From JAXGXJ01 sp963829545 (lineage in GTDB: Bacteria > Actinomycetota > Thermoleophilia > RBG-16-64-13): a stretch of DNA of 64,000 bases. Below, piece by piece: positions 6,526 to 16,025 of this stretch. Made by a program: the position numbers and the translations under genes. Positions within the stretch are counted from its first letter, which is position 1, and the number at the start of each line of letters is the position of its first letter. The stretch lies in assembly GCA_963829545.1 (NCBI GenBank), contig CAWHIX010000006.1, positions 62,001-126,000 of the forward strand, written 5' to 3'. Below the pieces are notes generated by a model, which was given only the letters and a program-made list of their open reading frames with translations, did not search any database and was not told the origin of the DNA.

Positions 6526-9243
6526 TCAGCGGTACCAGAGGATGTGGTTGGCCTCCAGCGGCACCATCGCCTCGGGGTGAAAGGGCACGACCCTGGGCGT
6601 GAAGTCGTCGAGCGGCCGCGGGCTGACCAACGAAAGCACGTAGGTGCGCCGGTTTCCCGCGGCGCCTTTCGTAGGCTCCGTTGCCGTGACGGCGACGAAT
6701 GGATGGATCTCGGGCGGCGTGACCGGTCCGCCTGGCGGCAATGCCGCCTCGCCCTGGGGGCCGGCCAAGCCGGCAGTCGCCAAGGGTTCAGCGTAGAGCT
6801 CGACTCTTATCGCCTCCGGCGGCACGGAGCCCAGCTCCAGCTCCACAGACAGCGTGCACGCGCCGCCATCCGGGGGCGGTGCGGTGGTGACCTGGCAGTC
6901 GACGAAGCTGATCTCGCACCATCTCTCGTCGAGTAGGCCGCGCCAGTTCTCGATGTGGGCGGCGGTGGGCGACGCATCGTGCACCCGGGTATCCAGGCCG
7001 GCGACTGGGCCAGAGCCCGCGCCCACCCGCCTGCGGTACGCGGCTGTGGTGGGCAGGTAGTAGCGGTCGATGTACTGCTCGAGCATCCTGTTGGCCGAGA
7101 AGTAGGGGGCCAGTCGGGCCATGCTCTCCCTCACCCGCTCTATCCAGCGTCGCGGAAGCCCCTGCTCGTCTCGGTCGTAGAACTCGGGGATGAGCTCGTT
7201 CTCGATGAGATCGTAGAGTCGCTCGGCCTCCACCGCATCCCAGGCCGGATCGGAGTCGTGCTCCAGCATGTCGCCCAGAGCCCAGCCGACCTCGGGAGAG
7301 TAGGCCTCGGCCCACCAGCCGTCGAGCTCGGAGAGGTTCAGCCCCCCGTTCACGAGCACCTTCATGCCGCTGGTGCCGCTGGCTTCCCAGGGGCGCCGGG
7401 GCGTGTTGATCCAGACGTCGACGCCGTGCACCAAGTGCTCGGCGATGCCCATGTCGTAGTCGACGAGGAACAGGATGTGAGGACGGACCGCGCAGCGCTG
7501 GATGAACTCGGTCCACTGCCGGATCATGGCCTTGCCGGCCGTGTCGGCCGGGTGCGCCTTCCCGGCCAGGACGAGCTGCACCTGGCTGGTCGGGTGACAC
7601 AGGATGCGCTCCAGCCGGTCGGCATCGTGAAGAAGGAGGTTCACCCGCTTGTAGCTGGTGAAGCGGCGTGCGAAACCGAGCGTGAGGATGGCGGGGTCGC
7701 AGAGGCAGGTGATTTCCGTGCCCATGGTCTCCAAGCTCCCCGCAACCGGACCCTGCCGCCGCACGTGTTCGCGGGCGGCGTGGATGAGCTTCGTGCGGTT
7801 CTTCTCGCGGAAGTCCCACAGTTCCTCGTCACTGATGGAGCGGATCTTGTCCCCCAGTTCGGTCACTCCATCCAGCCACCGTTCCTTACCGCAGTACTTC
7901 GTCCACAGAGCGTCGGCCTCGGGCGAATCCCAGGAGGGAACGTGCACCCCGTTGGTGACGTGCCCCACCGGTACCTCTCGCGCCGGCCAGCGGGGGAAGA
8001 GCCGCTGGAAGAGCGAACGGCTCACCTCGCCGTGCAGTCTGCTCACTCCATTGACGGCGCCGCTGCCTCGGATGGCGAGGTAGGCCATGTTGAACGCCTC
8101 GTCTTGTTCTGCCGCGGCCCTTCCGTCCTGCACCGTCGGCTCGTCACACTGCCCCAAGGCCAGGAGGCGGGACTGGTCGATGCCGAGACTGGCGGCGTAG
8201 CCTCCCAGGTATTCCCCCACCAGACGAGACGGGAAGCGGTCGAAACCCGCCTCGACCGGGGTGTGGGTGGTGAAGAGGTTGCCCGCTCGTGTGGCGGTCA
8301 AGGCTACGTCGAAGTCGACCCCGTGGTCTTCCATGAAACAGCGGGCCCTTTCGAGGACGGCAAAGGCCGCATGGCCCTCGTTGAGATGGCAGACCTCGGG
8401 TTCCAGACCCAGTTCGCGCAGGACCTGCCAGCCGCCTATCCCCAGGATCATCTCCTGCTGGAGCCGCATCTCCGGACCGCCTCCGTAGAGCTCGCCGGTG
8501 AGGCCTCGGTCGGCAGGATTGTTGACCGGGCTGTTGGAATCGAGCAGATAGAGGCGGACCCTGCCGGCCTTGACCTCCCACACACGGAGGCGGACCACAC
8601 GGCGGGGGAACTGGAGGGATATGGTGAGCCATTCACCATCGTTGTCGCGTAATGGCACGATGGGTAGCTGACCGGGATCGTTGAAGGGGAAGAGCTCAAT
8701 CTGCTCCCCCGTGGGGCTGAGCGCCTGCCGGAAGTACCCCTGCTGCCATAGAAGACCGACGCCCACGAGGGGCGCTCCCAGATCGCTGGCGGCTTTGAGG
8801 AAGTCGCCGGCCAGGATGCCCAGGCCGCCGCTGTAGATGGGCAGAGCTTCGCTGAGCCCGAACTCCATGCTGAAGTAGGCGATGAGTCCCGGGACCGCGA
8901 CATCTCCCGCCCCCTTGCTCTCGCTGCCAGCAGGGGCAGGGGAGGCTGGATAGGCCTTGGAGAACCAGGAGGGAGCTTCCAGGGTTCTCTGTCGCTCGTC
9001 CACGTGACGCTCGACGAGCCTCAGGAAATCCGGGTCGGCGGCGAACCCCTCCAGACGGGTCTGAGCGATGGTTTGCAGGATATGCCAAGGATTGTGGGTG
9101 CTCTCCCACAGCTCGGGGTCGAGCTGCTCCCACACTTCGTCCACCGCGTGGCTCCACGACCAGCGGAGATCGAGAGCCATGTCGACCAGTCCCTCGAGGC
9201 CCGAGGGAAGGACGGGGAGCGTATTGCGTGACTGGGCCCTCAA
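6526..9243 (-). CDS. glgP: Alpha-glucan (glycogen) phosphorylase
   Basis: The enzyme releases glucose-1-phosphate from alpha-1,4-glucans using pyridoxal phosphate (glycogen breakdown, cytoplasm). The product is 905 residues, the length of the short bacterial/archaeal phosphorylase type. Recognisable parts are FSMEFGLSEALPIYSGGLG near residue 128, the HLNEGHAAF motif near 290, and the cofactor site SGTSGMKVLVNGGLN with the lysine near residue 628. The start is a TTG at 9243 preceded by a strong AAGGAGG with 6 bases spacing. The gene is divergent from malQ, which supplies and trims the same glucans. The last 150 residues, after the catalytic core, are less conserved and may form a beta-sandwich. 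No break is seen. Confidence 0.96.
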   Translation of the reverse strand: MRAQSRNTLPVLPSGLEGLVDMALDLRWSWSHAVDEVWEQLDPELWESTHNPWHILQTIAQTRLEGFAADPDFLRLVERHVDERQRTLEAPSWFSKAYPASPAPAGSESKGAGDVAVPGLIAYFSMEFGLSEALPIYSGGLGILAGDFLKAASDLGAPLVGVGLLWQQGYFRQALSPTGEQIELFPFNDPGQLPIVPLRDNDGEWLTISLQFPRRVVRLRVWEVKAGRVRLYLLDSNSPVNNPADRGLTGELYGGGPEMRLQQEMILGIGGWQVLRELGLEPEVCHLNEGHAAFAVLERARCFMEDHGVDFDVALTATRAGNLFTTHTPVEAGFDRFPSRLVGEYLGGYAASLGIDQSRLLALGQCDEPTVQDGRAAAEQDEAFNMAYLAIRGSGAVNGVSRLHGEVSRSLFQRLFPRWPAREVPVGHVTNGVHVPSWDSPEADALWTKYCGKERWLDGVTELGDKIRSISDEELWDFREKNRTKLIHAAREHVRRQGPVAGSLETMGTEITCLCDPAILTLGFARRFTSYKRVNLLLHDADRLERILCHPTSQVQLVLAGKAHPADTAGKAMIRQWTEFIQRCAVRPHILFLVDYDMGIAEHLVHGVDVWINTPRRPWEASGTSGMKVLVNGGLNLSELDGWWAEAYSPEVGWALGDMLEHDSDPAWDAVEAERLYDLIENELIPEFYDRDEQGLPRRWIERVRESMARLAPYFSANRMLEQYIDRYYLPTTAAYRRRVGAGSGPVAGLDTRVHDASPTAAHIENWRGLLDERWCEISFVDCQVTTAPPPDGGACTLSVELELGSVPPEAIRVELYAEPLATAGLAGPQGEAALPPGGPVTPPEIHPFVAVTATEPTKGAAGNRRTYVLSLVSPRPLDDFTPRVVPFHPEAMVPLEANHILWYR

Positions 9244-9348
9244 TCCGGTCCTCCTTAGACTACAGAGACCCTGCGTACGACAGCCATCACTCTAGCTCAA
9301 ACCGGCCTCGCGCTGTTGCCGGGCGATCTCGACTCGATCCGACGCGCG

Positions 9349-9385
9349 TGCCCCATATCTGCCCCAACGGGTACACTCGTGAACA
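9349..9385 (+). promoter_or_regulatory. Probable leaderless promoter of malQ
   Basis: A -10 box TACACT lies at 9372-9377, so transcription should start at about 9384-9385, exactly at the malQ ATG. No Shine-Dalgarno sequence precedes that ATG, which fits leaderless translation. The -35 region (around 9349, TGCCCC) is weak. Confidence 0.45.
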
Positions 9386-11742
9386 TGTCAGGTCTCGGCA
9401 GACAGACCTCCTCACTCGTCGACCGGCTTGCCGGGCTCTACGGGCTCGAGACCGGCTATCGAGACTCGCGCGGGACATGGCGAGAAGTAGCTCCCTGCAC
9501 GGTGATGGCCGTACTGCGGGCGTTGGGTGCCGACCTGGAATCGGCTGCCGTAGAAGAGGATAGGCGGGGGCCGCACACCGAGACGCGGCGTGAGCGGGCC
9601 CTGGCGGCCGCCGTGGAGGCGCGGGAGCGGGAACTGGGCGGCCGCCTTCTGGAGCCCGTGCTCCTGGCTTGGGACGGCCGACCACCGTCTCTGGCCATAC
9701 GCCTTCCGGACCTCTCGCGCGGAAGGCTGGGGCAGGGCCGCGAAGCCCGCCTGGCCAGGTTGACTCTGCGCCTGGAGGACGGGGATTCCACCGTCGTCGA
9801 CCTCGACCTTGCTCAGTTCGCCGCCGGTCGCCGCCGGAACGGCGCCGACCCGGAAGCATCCGGGACGCAGAACTACCTCATTCCCCCTTCGACCTGGGCC
9901 GCCCGGCTGTGCGCGGCCCGGGGGGGCGACCGCGCCCACCCGGGCGCCGGCGGGGAGTGCCCGGCTCCGGCCGGGAAGGCGCTGCCGCTCGGGTATCACC
10001 GTCTCACGGTCGAGGTGGCAGGCAGGGTGGGCGACGCGCTGGTCATCGCCGCTCCTCGGCGGTGCTTCAGTTCGCCCGGACTGGGCCGTGGCGCCTCCCC
10101 TGGCGCGCCGCCGGCGTGGGGTATCTTCGCCCCCGTCTACGCCCTTCGCAGCGAGCGCGACTGGGGGGCCGGGGACCTGGACGAACTGGACAACCTGGCC
10201 CGGCAGGTGCACAAGGCCGGAGGTTCGTTCGTGGCCACGTTGCCTCTTCTGGCCGGGTATCTCGACGATCCCTTCGAACCGGCACCCTACCGGCCCGTAA
10301 GCCGCCTCTTCTGGAACGAGTTCTTCCTGGCTCCCGAACGCATCCAGGGATTCGGGTCCTGCGAAAGAGCGCAGGGTCTCTGGGCTTCATCCTCCTTCCA
10401 GAAACGACTCGCGGCCCTGAGGGCGGGGCGTTTGGTCGACTACAAAGAGACGATGGCTCTCAAGCGGGCCGTGTTGGAAGAGCTGGCGGCGGGTTTCTTC
10501 GCCCGCGGGGAAGACCGACGCAACCAGGCGTTCAGGTCGTATCTGGGGGCGCACCCCGAAGCCGAGCACTACGCAGCCTTTCGGGAGGGAGTTGAGAGCT
10601 GCGGGACTGACTGGCGCGACTGGACAGATCAGGGCTCGGCCCTGCGGGCCGAGCGCCTCGGGAAGGGAGACGCTCCCACCTCCCCGCTGCAGAGCCCCGT
10701 GGGCCGCTACCACCTCTACTGCCAGTGGCAGGCGGAAGCGCAACTGGCGGCAGTGGCCGCGTCTCCCTCTTCCTGTGGGCTGTTCCCCGACCTCCCCGTG
10801 GGCGTCCACCCCGGCGGGTACGACACGTGGCGCTGGCACCGTCTTTTCGTACACGGCGTATCCACGGGGGCACCCCCTGACTCCTTCTTTGCCCTGGGCC
10901 AGGACTGGGACTTCCCTCCTCCCCAGCCCGAACGGGCGCGCGAAGCCGGCCACCAGTACTTCGCGGCCTGTCTGCGGCATCACATGCGTCACGCCGACGT
11001 CCTGCGCGTCGATCACATCATGGGGCTGCACAGGCTTTGGGTCATCCCGACCGGCTTGCCGGCGAGCGACGGCGTCTACCTGAGGTACCCGGCCGAGGAA
11101 CTGTACGCCGTGCTGGCCCTGGAGTCGGAGCGCAGCCGTACGGTGGTGGTGGGGGAAGATCTGGGGACGGTGCCGCTGGGAGTCCGTTCCACCATGCGCA
11201 GGCGCGGCGTGCTGCGCACCTGGGTCTTTCAGATGTCGTTGCGGCCTCGGGCAGCGGTCCCGGTGGGCGACATCCCCTCCCACTCGCTCAGCAGCCTCAA
11301 CACCCACGACATGTGCCCCCTCGCCGGTTTTCTCAGCGGGGGGGACATAGCAGCTCGGGTCGAGACCGGGCAGTTGGCAGCCGCGGACGCTCCCCGGCAA
11401 GCCGACGCCCGTGACAAGCTCCGGGTCAGACTCACCCACTTCCTCGCGGTGCCCGAACGTAGCGGGCTTGGAGGTGGGCCGACGGAGGGCCGTGTCCACG
11501 ATCCGGCGCAGCGAGCGGAAGTCGCCCTCCTACGTTCAGCTCTCCTGCACATGATGCGCAGCGCGACGAGCCTCGTGCTCGTGAACCTCGAAGACCTCCT
11601 CTTCGAGACCCAGCCGCAGAATCTCCCCGGCACGGGAGCGGAGCGGCCGAATTGGAGACGCAAGCTGCGGGCAGGGGAGACGGAGGTCAGAGAAGCCATC
11701 GAAACGGTTGCGAGGTGGTTGCGGCCTCCCGAGAGGCTCTGA
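9385..11742 (+). CDS. malQ: 4-alpha-glucanotransferase (amylomaltase)
   Basis: This cytoplasmic GH77 enzyme moves alpha-1,4-glucan segments between chains and works with glycogen phosphorylase. The product is 785 residues from the ATG at 9385. The GH77 landmarks are present: WGIFAPVYALRSERDWGAGD (entry to the barrel), RVDHIMGLHRLWVIP with the nucleophile aspartate, VVVGEDLGTVP with the acid/base glutamate, and LNTHDMCPLAGF with the third carboxylate. The N-terminal 240 residues form an extension typical of the long bacterial enzymes. The ATG was chosen because it matches the start of the conserved domain text (MSGLGRQTSSLVDRLAGLYG) and sits 8 bases after a -10 box. The last 100 residues include an extra helical segment. 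It converges with the next gene with only 7 bases between stops. Confidence 0.95.
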   Translation: MSGLGRQTSSLVDRLAGLYGLETGYRDSRGTWREVAPCTVMAVLRALGADLESAAVEEDRRGPHTETRRERALAAAVEARERELGGRLLEPVLLAWDGRPPSLAIRLPDLSRGRLGQGREARLARLTLRLEDGDSTVVDLDLAQFAAGRRRNGADPEASGTQNYLIPPSTWAARLCAARGGDRAHPGAGGECPAPAGKALPLGYHRLTVEVAGRVGDALVIAAPRRCFSSPGLGRGASPGAPPAWGIFAPVYALRSERDWGAGDLDELDNLARQVHKAGGSFVATLPLLAGYLDDPFEPAPYRPVSRLFWNEFFLAPERIQGFGSCERAQGLWASSSFQKRLAALRAGRLVDYKETMALKRAVLEELAAGFFARGEDRRNQAFRSYLGAHPEAEHYAAFREGVESCGTDWRDWTDQGSALRAERLGKGDAPTSPLQSPVGRYHLYCQWQAEAQLAAVAASPSSCGLFPDLPVGVHPGGYDTWRWHRLFVHGVSTGAPPDSFFALGQDWDFPPPQPERAREAGHQYFAACLRHHMRHADVLRVDHIMGLHRLWVIPTGLPASDGVYLRYPAEELYAVLALESERSRTVVVGEDLGTVPLGVRSTMRRRGVLRTWVFQMSLRPRAAVPVGDIPSHSLSSLNTHDMCPLAGFLSGGDIAARVETGQLAAADAPRQADARDKLRVRLTHFLAVPERSGLGGGPTEGRVHDPAQRAEVALLRSALLHMMRSATSLVLVNLEDLLFETQPQNLPGTGAERPNWRRKLRAGETEVREAIETVARWLRPPERL

Positions 11743-11749
11743 GAGGCTG

Positions 11750-14300
11750 CTAGCCTCCAAGCTGTCGTACTAGGGTGATGGCCGCGTTCACCTCGCGTGC
11801 CCCGGGGTTCCTCTCGTGCGCCTCCAGCAGGAACGCGAGGGCGACGTCGGCCAACTGGGCCGGCGTCATCGTCCGATAGAGATGCGCCGAATCGGGAGCC
11901 CCGTAGGGCGGCCAAAGCGATCCATCGATTTCCCCGATCGTACCTGCTCTCGCTTGTTCCTCGGTCAGCCATGTCCAGTCCTGCAGTCCCGGGACAGAGG
12001 CGAGCCAAGCCGTGTACCGGGTCTCGGGGAGCGCATCCCCCGGCACGGCCGCGCCGGAGGCCACGATCATCATGTTCAGGGCGGCGATCCCCGCCCGATA
12101 GCGCAGCGACCAGGCAGCGGGCTCCTTATCCGCGGCCCGCTCGTAGGCTGCCAGCGCGAGCGCCAGATCGTCGAGGACGGCCGGCATGCCCGCCGCGGGG
12201 CGGCCGGCAGCCGCCGCGGCGTAGATGGCGGCTTGAGTGGCGAAGGGACCGGGGTCTCCCGGCCAGAACCAGGCGGCCGAACTCGCGCGCGCGGCGGCAC
12301 CCACTCCGTCTGTCTCGGCCAGCGCCCGAGCCGATCTCTGGAACTGAAGCGACAGGTAGGGAGGCACCGCACCGATGATCACCAGCACGGACACCGTCAG
12401 CAGCACGATCCGGAACGTCTGCGACAGCAGGCCCGCCGGCCGCAGGCGTTCGACGCTTCTCTGTTTGCGCGCTTCGCGGCGCCGACGTCTCCTCCACTTG
12501 GCGACGTGCTGATCGGACCGGCGCACGCCGAAGACCCCTGAATCGCCCGGCTCCGGCTCCCGGCGCCGAAGGACGGGCGCCACCTCCAGAACGACCTCCC
12601 CGTCGTCCGCCTCAGCGTCGTTTTCCCCTCCGCGGGCACCCACCCTGAGCCACTTCTCCCATCGGGGCCACATGGTTCCCACCCGGGCCTCGGTGGCCGC
12701 CAGCCCGGCGGCCAGTAACAGAAGGGCGGGAATGGCCACCGAGGTGATCTGCCACAGCCGGTCGAAGCCGGCGTGGATGAGCCAGTACGCCAGAGCCGCC
12801 AACACCGCCATCTCCCAGCCGTAGGCGCGGGCATCCTCGCCCCAGCGGGGGTTGCAGAAGCGCGACCCCTCGCACGCGACTCCCGGATAGAAGAGCCTGG
12901 CCGGGAAGCCGGAGCCACTTCTGCCGGGCGTGGCGCCAGGCGGCGGTCGAGCGTCCCCACAAGAGGCCCCCAAGCGCCAGGAGGATACCCAGGGCCATGA
13001 GGATCCCCCCCACCGTCCCGGTCTCGGCCAGCACCTGCAGCGGCAGGGAATAAGCCCCCACCGGGTTCGAAGCCCCGTCGATGCGGAGCCGGTCGTAGGC
13101 AAAGGTGAAGTTGTCGGCCCCCACGCCCGCCACGGGCTCCGATCCGAACACCTGCCAGGACGTCTTCCAGATGTCCACTGCCCCGCCCGAGCTGACGGTG
13201 GTGAGCCGCGAGGCCGCGCCGGGCTCCAGGGAGATCTCCTCCTCCGAGGCGAACTGGTGCCAAGAACGAGAGAGCCACTCCCAGGGGCCGCCGTTGTTCT
13301 GGGTGAGTACGACCGCGCCGTAGACGACCGCGGCGAGAGCGCCGGCCAGGACTATCGTGCCGAAAATGGCCTTCATCCTCTTGCTGGCCGGTATCCACTG
13401 CTCGAGCAGAGCCACGATCATGCCCATGAAAGTAGCGGCCAGGGTGGCTACCAGCAGGGTACGGGCCGCCACTCCCCCTCCCACCGCTTCCGGTCCCTCC
13501 AGCCAGTAGCGGTCGAGGATGGGAAAAGCATAAGTGAGCAAGAGGCCCGGGACTATGAGATACAGCAGGGTGCGCAGGCGGATGGGTGAGATGACGAAGA
13601 CTATGACCAGCGTGACGATAAGACTGTAGATGGCTGCCCTGGATTGCGTCATGACCGCTACCGTGACGAGGCCCGTCGCCAGGCCCAGGGCCACACCTCT
13701 GATCGGGGCCCGCTCGGCCGGTCCGGCGGCGAGCCATATGAGCGGCCAGAAGGCTATCAAGAACAACGCCGCCGAGCCGCTGGGGTAGCCGGTGGGAAAG
13801 GAAAGCCTGCCGTCCTGGAAGAGGAGGCCGATCTCCTGGGTGGTCCACAACCGCCAGATGCAGGCGGCCAGCAGGACCAGCGCCGCAGCCATCAGCAGGT
13901 AGCGAAAGAGCGAGCGGGCCCTGGGGTCGGTCAGATAGACGAGCGCGAGCGCGAACACCAGCAGCAGGAAGGATGTCCTCTCTGCCTCCAGCCAGACTCT
14001 GCTCGGCGAAGCGGCCCACAGCGACGACGTCGCCACCCAAAGGGTATAGAGGCCCAGCAGGACGAGGATCACCAGAGAGAGCTGCCGAGGCCTTCTCGGA
14101 TACGCTATCAGAGCTCCAACGACCAAGCCCACGACGCCGACGAGCAGGGCCCCGGGAAGCCAGTCGCCCGGATCGGACCCGCCGCGCCAGAAGGCCGTCC
14201 ACAGCCAGGCGACGAAGAGGACTATCAGGGGGGCGGACCAGAGCGCTACCTCGCGGAGTCCGACCTCCTCATCGGCAGCGGCACTCGTGGGCGCGCGCAA
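11750..14300 (-). CDS. O-antigen-ligase-like polytopic membrane protein with C-terminal soluble tail (one frameshift)
   Basis: This is a large inner-membrane protein of about 850 residues, probably joining or polymerising surface glycans. The first frame (from a TTG at 14300) has about ten hydrophobic helices and the O-antigen ligase pattern: SGSAALFLIAFWPL, a large loop with SEPVAGVGADNFTFAYDR, then LPLQVLAETGTVGGI. At about 12,900 the sense passes to another frame, which continues with CNPRWGEDARAYGWEMA, two more helices and a helical tail resembling tetratricopeptide-type repeats (PAAWSLRYRAGIAALNMM and onward). A single indel explains this. The gene follows a small cell-wall-anchored protein and UDP-glucose dehydrogenase on the same strand, which fits a surface-polysaccharide role. 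The exact substrate is unknown. Confidence 0.75.
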
Positions 14301-14319
14301 GCCCTCGGGACCTCGCGGC

Positions 14320-14549
14320 TCAGGGTTTCTGCGACCGGGACATCCGGCGCAGGAGGATGCCTCCCCCGACCAGCACCACCGCGATGATCCCGGCGATCAG
14401 GAGTTGAAACCCGGTCAGCGGAAAGCTGCCGCGGGCAAGGACTGTCTCGGGCGACGAGCCGGCCCACGCCGGCGGAGGCGACCGTGAGGCCTGCAGTGAT
14501 GCCCACCATGGTCGCGACGAACAGGAGAGAGATCAGGCGTCGAGCCATC
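14320..14549 (-). CDS. Small exported protein with LPxTG-like sorting signal (one frameshift)
   Basis: This is a short gene of about 76 residues that no single frame spells whole. From an ATG at 14549 (AGGAGG 5 bases upstream) the first frame gives a signal peptide: MARRLISLLFVATMVGIT, then AGLTVASAG. Near 14,470 the frame shifts and continues as SPETVLARG, then SFPLTGF, a hydrophobic helix (LLIAGIIAVVLVGGGILL) and a basic tail RRMSRSQKP with stop at 14320. That order is the classic sortase sorting signal, with FPLTG in place of LPxTG. A -10-like TACAAT lies at 14580-14585 on this strand. The protein lies just upstream of the ligase-like gene. It could be a small wall-linked carrier or a remnant of a longer wall protein. 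No sortase is visible in the window. Confidence 0.55.
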
Positions 14550-14643
14550 CGTGCCTCCTTTTGGGGACCGTCTGGGTCGATTGTACCTGCAGTGCGGGGG
14601 GCCGCGCAGCGCCGGGGCCGCGCGGTGGGCCGTGGGGTGGCCC

Positions 14644-15939
14644 TCAGCGCTGCCTGACGCGCGTCCCCACACCTTCGTAGGTGAATCCCAAACCCATAAG
14701 GTCGGCGCCGTCGAGGGCGTTGCGCCCGTCGATGACGACCGGACGGGCCATGATCCTCTTGACCTCCGCCCAATCCAACTCGAGGAACTCCTCCCATTCG
14801 GTGACGAGGACGCAGGCATCGGCGCCTTCGAGCGCCTCCATGGCCGTTCGCGCATAGGTGACCGTGGGAAGGAGGGCGCGGGTGTTTTCCACCGCTATGG
14901 GGTCGTACCCGACCACAGTGGCCCCCTCGGCGAGCAGGCGGCTGGCCAGGACGATGGACGAGGCCTGGCGGATGTCGTCGGTGTTGGGCTTGAAGGCCAG
15001 CCCCAGGAGCGCGATCCGTGTGCCACGCAGCTCGTCGCCCAGATAGCGCTTGAGCTTGGCGATGACCCGGCGCTTCTGCAGCTCGTTGACCTCGATGACC
15101 GCGTTCAGCAACTGGAAGTGATAGCCGCTGTTCCCGGCGATCTGCTTCAGGGCCGAAACATCCTTGGGGAAGCAGCTCCCGCCGTAGCCGATGCCGGCCT
15201 GCAGGAAGTGCGGCCCGATGCGGTGATCGAGACCCATGCCCTCGGCCACCACCCTGACGTCCGCGCCGGTCGCCTCGCAGACGTTGGCGATCTCGTTGAT
15301 GAAGCTGATCTTGGTGGCCAGGAAGGCGTTGGAGGCGTACTTGATCATCTCGGCCGAGGCCACGTCGGTCTTCAAGACGGGGCAGTCGATACCGGCGTAC
15401 AGCGCGGCCACCTTGTCGCACACCTCGGAGTCGCACCCGCCGACGACGATGCGATCGGCGTTCATGAAGTCCACGATGGCGCTCCCCTCGCGGAGGAACT
15501 CCGGGTTGGAGGCGTAGCGGACGTGCCCGTGGCCCCGTCGCTTGAGTTCGGCCATGACCGCCGCGCCGGTGCCCACCGGCACCGTCGACTTGGTCACCAG
15601 GATGTGTGAGCCGTGGTCGGCCGGCAGGTTGTCGACGGCCAGCCAGATGCGCGACAGGTCGGCATCGCCCGAATAGGTGGAGGGGGTGTCGACGCAGAGA
15701 AAGATGAACTCGGCCTGCTCGCAGGCGCAACCCGGGTCGGTGGTGAAGCTGATGCGCTCCCGGTTCTTGGCCATGAGCTCGGCGAGACCCGGCTCGTAGA
15801 TGGGGACGCCGCCACCCTCGAGAACCGCTATGCGGTCGGGGTCGACGTCCATGGCTGCGATGTCATGGCCCAGTTCGGCCATGCAGGCCGCCGTCACCAG
15901 ACCCACGTATCCCGCACCCAGCACCGCCAGCCTGCTCAA
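14644..15939 (-). CDS. ugd: UDP-glucose 6-dehydrogenase
   Basis: The enzyme oxidises UDP-glucose to UDP-glucuronate with two NAD, feeding surface polysaccharide synthesis. The product is 431 residues, normal length. It starts with the nucleotide-binding fold LAVLGAGYVGLVTAACMAELGH and has YEPGLAELM near residue 50. The catalytic cysteine lies in GIGYGGSCFPKDVSAL, and ALLGLAFKPNTDDIRQA marks the UDP-binding C-terminal domain, which ends in a conserved T-R-V-R pattern. A tyrosine/aspartate-rich middle (KYASNAFLATKISFINEIA) completes the family profile. It lies on the minus strand ahead of the small wall protein and ligase-like gene and probably belongs to the same envelope gene set. No abnormality is seen. 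Confidence 0.96.
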   Translation of the reverse strand: MSRLAVLGAGYVGLVTAACMAELGHDIAAMDVDPDRIAVLEGGGVPIYEPGLAELMAKNRERISFTTDPGCACEQAEFIFLCVDTPSTYSGDADLSRIWLAVDNLPADHGSHILVTKSTVPVGTGAAVMAELKRRGHGHVRYASNPEFLREGSAIVDFMNADRIVVGGCDSEVCDKVAALYAGIDCPVLKTDVASAEMIKYASNAFLATKISFINEIANVCEATGADVRVVAEGMGLDHRIGPHFLQAGIGYGGSCFPKDVSALKQIAGNSGYHFQLLNAVIEVNELQKRRVIAKLKRYLGDELRGTRIALLGLAFKPNTDDIRQASSIVLASRLLAEGATVVGYDPIAVENTRALLPTVTYARTAMEALEGADACVLVTEWEEFLELDWAEVKRIMARPVVIDGRNALDGADLMGLGFTYEGVGTRVRQR

Positions 15940-16025
15940 ACCCGACCTCCTCGGAGCTGCTTACCTCAGGAGCGCGTCGCCGCGCCGCAGAATCGATAGC
16001 AGTCGCCTTCGCGTCGGCGCCCAGC

